This document shows, one piece after another, positions 1 to 5,268 of a stretch of 5,608 bases of DNA (the stretch's first letter is position 1; each line of letters starts with the position of its first letter). The notes below the pieces were generated by a model. It saw only the letters and a program-made list of their open reading frames with translations. It did no database searches and was not told where the DNA came from. The position numbers and the translations under genes were made by a program. The DNA is from Candidatus Curtissbacteria bacterium RIFCSPLOWO2_01_FULL_41_18 (GTDB lineage Bacteria; Patescibacteriota; Microgenomatia; Curtissbacterales; GWA2-41-24): contig MFBQ01000032.1 of NCBI GenBank assembly GCA_001776475.1, forward strand, positions 1-5,608, written 5' to 3'.

Positions 1-710
1 AGAAACTCGCCCAAATTATTTCAGCACCAATTGCCCAAAGCGGGATTTTGATGATCCCCTCTTTTGCCATTGAAAAGACACAAGAACTGCTTCATGACAT
101 TGAGGACTTTTGCAGCGTTCAAAATTGCCAGAAACCGACGTTTTTTTTAGATAGCCCCTTGGCTTTTAAAGTTACTGAGGTCTTTAGAAAATACTCGGAT
201 TATTTGAATCTGAAAATCCGTGAATTTCACAAAGACGGGGATTTCTTTGGACTTGAAAGGTTAAAAATTACCTCATCGGTTGAAGAGTCTAAAGCTATTG
301 ACCAAGCGCCTAACCCCAAGGTGATTATCGCAGGCTCCGGCATGATGAATGGTGGCAGAATCTTGCACCATATGAAAAAATATCTGGGGGACACGCGAAA
401 TACACTCTTAATTGTCGGGTATCAATCCACCGGAACTTTAGGCAGAAGAATTTTTGAAGGAGAAAAAGAAGTCAATATACATGGTCAGAAAGTTTTGATT
501 AATGCTCAGATTAAGACTATTGGATCTTATAGTGCTCACGCCGATTTGCCACAAATTATTAATTGGCTTTCTAAAACAGGAAGTCTTAAGAAAGTATTTG
601 TTGTCCATGGTGAAAGTGATCAAGCAGTAGCACTTTCGAAGTCAATTGAACAAAGTTTAAAAATAGCAACGACAATCCCCCAGCAGGGACAGGATTACAA
701 TTTAAACTAA
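1..710 (+). CDS. Metallo-beta-lactamase / beta-CASP ribonuclease, C-terminal part (5' end outside window)
   Basis: The reading frame is open from the first base (first full codon at 3) to TAA at 708-710, so the metallo-beta-lactamase start of the protein, including its HxHxDH motif, lies upstream of the window. About 235 residues remain. What is visible is the beta-CASP domain and the end of the nuclease fold: IPSFAIEKTQELL (codons about 54-92), an acidic motif-A segment FFLDSPLA (Asp at 150-152), SGMMNGGRILHH (about 339-371), SAHAD (His at 537-539; motif B) and VVHGE (His at 606-608; motif C). Known members of this family (CPSF73-like, bacterial and archaeal RNases) are zinc-dependent RNA endo/exonucleases, and a His at motif C is typical of RNA-acting rather than DNA-acting members. 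No frameshift or lost key residue is seen in this part. The next gene begins 11 bases downstream on the same strand, so co-transcription is likely. Whether it is RNase J-like or YSH1/CPSF-like cannot be settled from this half; the compact form and SGMMNGGR favour the latter. Confidence 0.9.
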   Translation, partial: KLAQIISAPIAQSGILMIPSFAIEKTQELLHDIEDFCSVQNCQKPTFFLDSPLAFKVTEVFRKYSDYLNLKIREFHKDGDFFGLERLKITSSVEESKAIDQAPNPKVIIAGSGMMNGGRILHHMKKYLGDTRNTLLIVGYQSTGTLGRRIFEGEKEVNIHGQKVLINAQIKTIGSYSAHADLPQIINWLSKTGSLKKVFVVHGESDQAVALSKSIEQSLKIATTIPQQGQDYNLN

Positions 711-721
711 AATTGAAATAT

Positions 722-1366
722 ATGGCAGTTATCGTACCGGGAATATTAACAAGTAGTGAGGAAGAATATCACAGGCGACTACTGGCTGCTGAGCACGTAG
801 CGGATTTAATTCAAATAGATGTAGTGGATGGTAAATTTGCGCCAAATACAACTGTCGGGGCAGACGTCATAAAGAAATATCAAACATTTCGCAGTTTGGA
901 AATACAGTTAATGGTTGTCTATCCCGAAAATTACATTGACGATTTGGCTCCACTTGACTGGGTCATGCGTATCATTGTGCCTTTTGAAATTGATGCAGAC
1001 GTTGCCGGCGTAATCTACCATATCAAAAGGCAGGGTAAACAAGCGGGTCTTTCGCTTAACCCGACCACGCCGATTAAGGCTGCCATCCACTATTTCGATG
1101 ACATCGACCTGCTACTTTTAATGACAGGTAAACCGGGATTTTCAGGACAAAAACTTGGCCACGATACTTACGAGAGGATTTCTGAGGTGAAGAAATTAGC
1201 TCACGATTTGCCACTGGAAATTGATATCGGTGTTAATTTTGATAATGCGGCAAAACTGGCGCAAGTCGGGGCGAATTTTTTAGTGGTGTCCTCAGCCCTC
1301 TACAATGCAACCAACTTTAGGGTGGCTTATGAGAAACTTGCTAAGCTTGCTGGAAACGCCACATAA
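722..1366 (+). CDS. rpe: Ribulose-phosphate 3-epimerase-like TIM-barrel protein, divergent active site
   Basis: The protein has 214 residues from the ATG at 722, close to the usual ~220 of ribulose-5-phosphate 3-epimerase, which interconverts ribulose 5-phosphate and xylulose 5-phosphate in the cytosol. The family landmarks appear in order: VPGILTSS (5-12; usually PSIL), QIDVVDGKFAPN (31-42), QLMVVYPENYI (62-72), GLSLNPTTP (109-117), LMTGKPGFSGQ (133-143), EIDIGVN (166-172) and the phosphate-binding end GANFLVVSSALY (183-194). The two acid/base aspartates are kept (D33, D168), but the metal-ligand histidines are not: the His before D33 is Q31, the His of HLM is Q62, and the usual His of the HxE strand is absent near residues 86-89. 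It may therefore bind metal poorly or act on another substrate. A TTG start at 713 would add three residues; ATG 722 was preferred because MAVIVPGIL matches the family N-terminus. Neither start has a Shine-Dalgarno sequence. It lies between the beta-CASP nuclease and the LOG gene in a tight + strand run. Confidence 0.82.
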   Translation: MAVIVPGILTSSEEEYHRRLLAAEHVADLIQIDVVDGKFAPNTTVGADVIKKYQTFRSLEIQLMVVYPENYIDDLAPLDWVMRIIVPFEIDADVAGVIYHIKRQGKQAGLSLNPTTPIKAAIHYFDDIDLLLLMTGKPGFSGQKLGHDTYERISEVKKLAHDLPLEIDIGVNFDNAAKLAQVGANFLVVSSALYNATNFRVAYEKLAKLAGNAT

Positions 1367-1374
1367 TTAAGTGA

Positions 1375-2007
1375 ATGGATAAATCTGCCTTAACAAATGC
1401 AATCGATGTTCCAAAAATTGAAAGAATAACCTTTTTAGGCTATGCAGACGCTAAAGCGGCCGATGATCCGTTTAAGGCAGCCTATGAAGTCGCAAGACTG
1501 TGTGCTAAGGCGGGATACGTAATAGTCAATGGCGCCGGGCCCGGAATCATGAAGGCCTCAACGCTAGGAGCGCAAAGTGCTGGCGGTAGCACAATCGGCG
1601 TAACTTTTTACCCCATAGATACCCCGTTTTTTGAGGGGAGAGACGAATCTAATAAAGTTGATCAGCTTATTGTCGAAAAAAATTATCTTGAAAGGACATT
1701 AAAGCTTCTGGGTTTGGGACAAGTTTTTGTGATCTTTAATGGCGGTACCGGAACAATCTCTGAATTCGGCATGGCTTGGGGTTTGGCGCGCATGCATTTC
1801 GGCCATCATAAACCTCTAATTTTATACGGCGATTTTTGGCAGGAAATTATATTCGCTTTCACGCGCGGCATGTACATAAGATCTGAGGAGAGACAGGTCT
1901 ACAAAATTGTCACTAAACCTGATCAGGTTATTGACGCAATAGACGAATTCAAGACATTGATAAAAAAACAATTTCATAATCATGTAAATCCCGTTTTTTC
2001 TATATGA
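1375..2007 (+). CDS. LOG-family (lysine-decarboxylase-like Rossmann) protein, probable nucleoside-monophosphate phosphoribohydrolase
   Basis: The protein has 210 residues and a nucleotide-binding fold of the LOG family, whose studied members hydrolyse nucleoside 5'-monophosphates (including cytokinin ribotides) to base plus ribose 5-phosphate. Many were once mislabelled lysine decarboxylases. Visible motifs are the first strand ITFLGYADA (18-26), NGAGPGIMKAS (52-62, matching GGGxGIMxA), R107 in YLERTLKLL, and NGGTGTISE (122-130), which corresponds to the PGGxGTxxE signature with Asn in place of Pro. The catalytic-type Arg and Glu (E130) are kept. No signal peptide or membrane segment is seen, so it is cytosolic. 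It starts 8 bases after the epimerase-like gene, and its TGA overlaps the ATG of the PfkB kinase in ATGA (2004-2007), implying translational coupling. No Shine-Dalgarno sequence precedes the start. The family assignment is firm; the substrate is not, since LOG relatives also include proteins of unknown role. Confidence 0.83.
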   Translation: MDKSALTNAIDVPKIERITFLGYADAKAADDPFKAAYEVARLCAKAGYVIVNGAGPGIMKASTLGAQSAGGSTIGVTFYPIDTPFFEGRDESNKVDQLIVEKNYLERTLKLLGLGQVFVIFNGGTGTISEFGMAWGLARMHFGHHKPLILYGDFWQEIIFAFTRGMYIRSEERQVYKIVTKPDQVIDAIDEFKTLIKKQFHNHVNPVFSI

Positions 2008-3002
2008 GTAGTCAGAAAATTTTTGATGTGATAGCAGTAGGTGATTCTACGGTTGATACGTTTATTAAAATTCATGATGCATCTTTGGAGTGTGATATTA
2101 ATCATGAAGATTGCAGAATTTGTGTAAAATATGGTGAAAAAATTCCGGTGGATTCTATAGCCTATGGTGTTGCCGGCAATGCTGCCAACGTTGTAGTCGG
2201 TTGTTCATTGCTTGGTTTAAAAACGGCGATTTACACTCACACAGGTCACGACTGGCAAGGCGAAATTATCATAAAAAATTTTTCCGAAAAAGGTGTCAGC
2301 GAAGATTTTGTAGTATTAGAAAAGGGGAAAAGTTCCAACCTCTCGGTGGTCCTAACGTTTCGGGGCGAGCGGACAATCTTTGTGTACCACCAACCCTGGC
2401 ATTACAGGCTGCCAAAACTTCCGGTTTGCAAGTGGTTATATTTTACTTCAGTTTCTGCGTCTTTTCGCGATTCTGATCTTATTAATGAGGTCTGCCACTT
2501 TATCGATCAAACCAGAGCCAGACTAGCTTTTGGCCCCGGTACATATCAGCTTAAAGTAGGCATTAAGAAATATCCTAAATTGCTTGAGAGGTGCGATTTG
2601 ATGATTGTGAATTTCGAGGAAGCAAAAGATATTCTAGGTATCGAGAAGACAGAAAGGATTGATGTGAAGGATTTACTCTCAAAGATGCTGCTTTTAGGGC
2701 CGGAAATAATCGTCGTCACGAATGGTGAGGAAGGATCGTACGCCTCTGACGGCAAGAAGTATTTAAAAGTCGGTATTTTCCCCACAAAGCTAGTTGAAAG
2801 GACTGGCGCCGGTGATGCTTATGCAAGCGGTTTTATTTCGGCATTTGCCTATAACCAAAGTTTGGAGGAAGCGATGGTTTGGGGGACAATTAATGCCTCT
2901 CGCGTAATTTCTGAGATAGGCGCGCAAAAAGGACTTTTGACAAAAGAGAGTCTTGAAAGGCATAGAAAGGTGGTTGCAGAACTGGCTGCAAAAAATTTTT
3001 AG
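2004..3002 (+). CDS. PfkB (ribokinase)-family carbohydrate/nucleoside kinase with Cys-containing N-terminal insert
   Basis: The protein has 332 residues, a normal length for PfkB kinases, which transfer a phosphate from ATP (or ADP in some) to a sugar or nucleoside hydroxyl. Landmarks in order are DVIAVGDSTVDTFIKI (8-23), substrate/lid segment GVAGNAANVVVG (55-66), GLKTAIYTHTGHDWQG (71-86), NFEEAKDILG (203-212), VTNGEEGSYASDG (238-250) and the anion-hole/catalytic signature ERTGAGDAYASGF (265-277) with catalytic base D271. Between the first strand and the GG-type motif lies an insert with C30, C37 and C40 (C-x6-C-x2-C) ending in GEKIPVD; this arrangement, together with an HQPWHYRLP segment (129-137), resembles PfkB kinases I recall from CPR bacteria. 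The substrate cannot be read from the sequence: ribokinase, fructokinase, nucleoside kinase and ribose-1-phosphate kinase activities all occur in this family. The ATGA overlap with the LOG gene ties the two functionally. Its ATG has no Shine-Dalgarno sequence, so translation probably depends on termination of the gene before. Confidence 0.9.
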   Translation: MSSQKIFDVIAVGDSTVDTFIKIHDASLECDINHEDCRICVKYGEKIPVDSIAYGVAGNAANVVVGCSLLGLKTAIYTHTGHDWQGEIIIKNFSEKGVSEDFVVLEKGKSSNLSVVLTFRGERTIFVYHQPWHYRLPKLPVCKWLYFTSVSASFRDSDLINEVCHFIDQTRARLAFGPGTYQLKVGIKKYPKLLERCDLMIVNFEEAKDILGIEKTERIDVKDLLSKMLLLGPEIIVVTNGEEGSYASDGKKYLKVGIFPTKLVERTGAGDAYASGFISAFAYNQSLEEAMVWGTINASRVISEIGAQKGLLTKESLERHRKVVAELAAKNF

Positions 3003-3025
3003 ATTGCTCTATATAAAAAATTCAG

Positions 3026-3991
3026 ATGCCCAGTATCTATATAACAGGTAAGATTGCCCAAAGTGGAATAACACTTCTTGAAAGTCGCGGCTTTGAGATT
3101 AATGTAAATACCTCAGAAGTTGATTTAAACAGTGCGCAACTGAAAGAAATTTTTTCTAAATACGATGCGGTAGTGACAATGATCAATAATAAAATTGACA
3201 AAGAAATTCTTTCTAGCGCTTCAAAAAACCTCAAGATTATCGCCAATTATGCAGTTGGCTATGACAACATAGACATATCGGCAGCTTCCCAAAAAAACAT
3301 CGTTGTTTGTAATACCCCCGGGGTTGCTAGCGAGTCTGTCGCTGAATACACATTTGCCCTCATAACTAGCCTAAATAAGCATCTTTTTGCAGCTGACCAA
3401 TTTGTAAGGACTGGTAAGTTCACCAAGTTTGACCCCGATCTTTTTTTATCAAAACAACTTTGGGGACAAACAATTGGCATAATTGGCCTGGGTAGAATAG
3501 GTACTTTTGTCGGGCAGATCGCCTATGGCGGTTTTCGAATGAAGGTTCTCTATTTTGATGTCAAACCAGCTGAAGATTTCGAACTTTTATGCGAGGCAAA
3601 ATTTAGTGACGTTGAAACTATTTTAAAAGAATCCGATGTTGTAACTCTTCATGTTCCTTTAACCGGCAAAACTAAACATTTAATTAGTAAAAATGAATTT
3701 AAAATGATGAGAAAATCAGCGATTCTAGTAAATACCTGCCGGGGCCCAGTTGTAGATGAGGAGGCGCTTGTCTGGGCACTTTCTGAAAACGAAATCGCCG
3801 GTTGTGGTCTTGACGTTTTTGAACATGAACCTCAGATTTCAAAAGAGTTGATGACTAAAGAAAATGTAATTTTGACTCCTCATACGGCTTCAGCAACATA
3901 TGAAACACGCGAAAAAATGTCGGCAATTACGGCCCAAAATATCATCGATGTCTTTGGTGGAAAAGAGCCTTTTGGTTTAGTTATAGAGTGA
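3026..3991 (+). CDS. D-isomer-specific 2-hydroxyacid dehydrogenase (glyoxylate/hydroxypyruvate reductase-like)
   Basis: The protein has 321 residues, the standard length for the family that reversibly reduces 2-oxo acids to D-2-hydroxy acids with NAD(P)H. The N-terminal substrate-binding lobe contains NYAVGYDNID (74-83) and TPGVASESVAEY (97-108). The Rossmann lobe contains GLGRIG (154-159) followed by the acidic D178 at the end of the second strand (YFDVK), which favours NAD(H) over NADP(H). HVPLTGKTKHLI (209-220) is followed by the three catalytic positions: R239 in NTCRGPVVDEEAL, E268 in GLDVFEHEP, and H286 in LTPHTAS. No ACT or other C-terminal regulatory domain is present, unlike long 3-phosphoglycerate dehydrogenases, so a glyoxylate, hydroxypyruvate or D-lactate type role is more likely; the exact substrate is open. 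It follows the PfkB kinase by 23 bases and is the last gene of the + strand run. The final 11 bases overlap the convergent yraN gene. Confidence 0.93.
   Translation: MPSIYITGKIAQSGITLLESRGFEINVNTSEVDLNSAQLKEIFSKYDAVVTMINNKIDKEILSSASKNLKIIANYAVGYDNIDISAASQKNIVVCNTPGVASESVAEYTFALITSLNKHLFAADQFVRTGKFTKFDPDLFLSKQLWGQTIGIIGLGRIGTFVGQIAYGGFRMKVLYFDVKPAEDFELLCEAKFSDVETILKESDVVTLHVPLTGKTKHLISKNEFKMMRKSAILVNTCRGPVVDEEALVWALSENEIAGCGLDVFEHEPQISKELMTKENVILTPHTASATYETREKMSAITAQNIIDVFGGKEPFGLVIE
3981..3991. other. Convergent 3' overlap of the dehydrogenase and yraN genes
   Basis: The + strand dehydrogenase stop (TGA 3989-3991) and the - strand yraN stop (TAA, plus-strand TTA 3981-3983) lie inside each other's coding ends, sharing 11 bases. 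No inverted repeat followed by a U-tract is visible within about 60 bases on either strand, so neither operon has an obvious intrinsic terminator at its end and readthrough antisense transcripts are possible. Confidence 0.85.
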
Positions 3992-4334
3992 TATTTTTAA
4001 TTAATCTAAGTGAAGATGTTTTACTAGAAAGATCGACAGAGACAACATCTATTCTTTCAAGCTGTGGTAGATTTTTTCTTCTTGCGCGGTAGAATTTTAC
4101 TGCCCTTTCTAGAAATCTTAGTTTTTGGGCGGTGACCGATTCTTCCGGCGTACCAAAATAATTGCTGCTTCTGGTTTTGACCTCTACATAAACTAGAGTT
4201 TGTCCGTCTTTGGCGATGATGTCAATTTCCCCTCCCCTGATTCTGAAATTTCGCTCAATTATTTTGTAGCCTAATTTTGAAAGATACCGGCAAGCTAAGT
4301 CTTCCCCATACTTTCCTTTAGTAACGGTTGTCAT
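3981..4334 (-). CDS. yraN: YraN / UPF0102 family protein, predicted PD-(D/E)XK endonuclease-like
   Basis: The protein has 117 residues, the typical size of UPF0102. Family motifs are GKYGEDLACRYL (7-18), the N29-F-R stretch leading to GGEIDII (34-40), and VEVKTR (50-55). D38, E51 and K53 form the D-x(n)-ExK pattern of the restriction-endonuclease-like fold. The biochemical role of the family is poorly settled; a Holliday-junction-resolvase-like or other DNA-processing nuclease role is predicted. Its conserved position after rnhB is seen here: its ATG overlaps the rnhB stop in ATGA (4331-4334, minus strand), so the two are likely translated in a coupled way. There is no Shine-Dalgarno sequence. 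Its last 11 bases overlap the end of the convergent dehydrogenase gene. Confidence 0.93.
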   Translation of the reverse strand: MTTVTKGKYGEDLACRYLSKLGYKIIERNFRIRGGEIDIIAKDGQTLVYVEVKTRSSNYFGTPEESVTAQKLRFLERAVKFYRARRKNLPQLERIDVVSVDLSSKTSSLRLIKNITL

Positions 4335-4945
4335 GAGACTAAAAAGCTGAGATTATAGCTGGTTCTGTGAATTTTGCAAAATCCATTTTTCTTAATGGTT
4401 TTTTGATGAAGCGTGGTCCCGTAACCTTTGTGCTTTTCAAAACCGTACCGAGGGTATTTTTGGGAAAGTGCCTCCATGAGATCATCCCTGTAAACTTTGG
4501 CAACGATTGAAGCTGCCGCAATGGAAGCTGATTTAATATCGCCATGTTTTATGGCAAGCTGCTTGGTTTTTGAAAAATACTTTATGTGAAAAGCGTCAAT
4601 TAAGCAATAAGTTGGCTTGGGATTAAAGCTTGCGACGATTTTTCTAAAGGCCAGTTGGGTAGCTTTACCGATACCAACTTCGTTTATTTTTTCAACCGGT
4701 ATTTCAACGATGTTTATGGAAACTGCAGTTTTTCTGATAAGGGCAGCAAGCCTTTTTCTCTCCTTTTTGCTTACCTGTTTCGAATCCGCAAGTTTTGCAG
4801 GAATTGTAAAATTTTTAGGGAAAATTACGCCTGCTGCCACTAAGGGTCCTGCCCAAGAACCGCGGCCAACCTCATCGATTCCAGCAACGAGCTTGTGGCC
4901 TTTTTCCCAAAGAGCTTTTTCCAAATCAAGATCCGCAAGAATCAT
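4331..4945 (-). CDS. rnhB: Ribonuclease HII
   Basis: The protein has 204 residues and is a full-length type 2 RNase H, which cuts the RNA strand of RNA/DNA hybrids and the 5' side of single ribonucleotides misincorporated into DNA. The four-acid metal site is readable: D24 and E25 in GIDEVGRG, D117 in CLIDAFH, and D136 in KHGDIKSAS. The GRG motif (27-29) and Y175 in HKGYGTTLH form the pocket that recognises the ribose at the RNA-DNA junction in known RNase HII structures. Other conserved blocks are LADSKQVSKKER (52-63) and SIAAASIVAKVYRD (141-154). The ATG at 4945 directly abuts the rplS stop codon (TAG then ATG, no gap), and its TGA overlaps the yraN start, so all three are probably one transcript. 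The start codon lacks a Shine-Dalgarno sequence. Confidence 0.97.
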   Translation of the reverse strand: MILADLDLEKALWEKGHKLVAGIDEVGRGSWAGPLVAAGVIFPKNFTIPAKLADSKQVSKKERKRLAALIRKTAVSINIVEIPVEKINEVGIGKATQLAFRKIVASFNPKPTYCLIDAFHIKYFSKTKQLAIKHGDIKSASIAAASIVAKVYRDDLMEALSQKYPRYGFEKHKGYGTTLHQKTIKKNGFCKIHRTSYNLSFLVS

Positions 4946-5218
4946 CTATTTTTTGCGAAGGTAATATAGTTTGGAGCGCCTTACGTTACCTTTCTTAACA
5001 ACAACTATTTTCTCTATCATTGGAGAATCTGCTGGGAAGATCCTTTCGATGGCAACACTGGCCGTAGATTTTTTTCTGACAGTAAAGGTTTGGCTGTTCT
5101 TTCTGCCTTTTTGCGAAATGACAACTCCCTCAAAAGGGGTTGCATGAATCTTGCTGTCCCCAGGATCTTTGGTGTAGACCCTAATTATGTCTCCGGTATT
5201 AAAGGTAGCTGATTTCAT
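4946..5218 (-). CDS. rplS: 50S ribosomal protein L19 (bL19), short form
   Basis: This is a 90-residue L19, a bacterial large-subunit protein located at the interface with the 30S subunit. Matching blocks are FNTGDIIRVY (6-15), FEGVVISQKG (29-38), TFTVRKK (44-50), VAIERIFPADSPMIEKI (55-71) and the C-terminal VRRSKLYYLR (79-88). The usual protein is about 115 residues; the missing part is the N-terminal helix before the GD motif. The same frame is open back to an ATG at 5287 and would add 23 residues, but those residues do not resemble the L19 N-terminus, they would overlap the dnaE end by 19 bases, and the frame would run across the promoter at 5240-5268. The ATG at 5218, 21 bases after the -10 box, was therefore chosen. 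No Shine-Dalgarno sequence is present. The downstream order rnhB, yraN is the common bacterial one. Confidence 0.92.
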   Translation of the reverse strand: MKSATFNTGDIIRVYTKDPGDSKIHATPFEGVVISQKGRKNSQTFTVRKKSTASVAIERIFPADSPMIEKIVVVKKGNVRRSKLYYLRKK

Positions 5219-5239
5219 TTCTGGCGTGTGTAGGTTGCG

Positions 5240-5268
5240 ATTATAGAGAATTTTTGAACAAAAGTAAA
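5240..5268 (-). promoter_or_regulatory. Sigma70-type promoter for rplS-rnhB-yraN
   Basis: On the minus strand a perfect TATAAT (-10, plus-strand 5240-5245) is preceded after exactly 17 bases by TTTACT (-35, 5263-5268; four of six bases match TTGACA). It occupies most of the 50-base gap between the dnaE stop (5269-5271) and the rplS ATG (5218). A start of transcription about 7 bases after the -10 would leave a leader of roughly 14 bases. This is seen in sequence and not tested; an AT-rich background makes chance matches possible, but the spacing, position and full -10 match are good. Confidence 0.65.

Noticed and set aside
713..721. TTG start at 713 for the epimerase-like gene
   Set aside because: It adds only MKY before an ATG whose MAVIVPGIL matches the family start; there is no SD to favour it, though it cannot be excluded.
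2201..2476. 91-codon + strand frame inside the PfkB gene
   Set aside because: It is an alternative frame of a conserved kinase segment with no family likeness, and there is no sign of frameshift in the kinase itself.
2546..2785. 79-codon minus-strand frame inside the PfkB gene
   Set aside because: It is opposite conserved kinase codons, is rich in Ser/Phe as expected of a reverse shadow, and has no recognisable motif.
2974..3017. Full sigma70 promoter before the dehydrogenase (TTGCAG ... TATAAA)
   Set aside because: The spacing between TTGCAG (2974-2979) and the TATA-like hexamers is 30 or more bases, far beyond 16-18; only the -10-like part is worth noting.
3991..4010. AT-rich TTTTTAATTAAT as a terminator
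   Set aside because: It is a short AT palindrome without a GC stem and lies inside the yraN coding sequence.
4339..4545. 68-codon minus-strand frame inside rnhB
   Set aside because: It is an out-of-frame shadow of the conserved C-terminal half of RNase HII.
4617..4964. 115-codon open frame on the + strand antisense to rnhB
   Set aside because: It lies wholly opposite a well-conserved gene, has no family motif or start signal, and its residue pattern is a reverse reading of rnhB codons.
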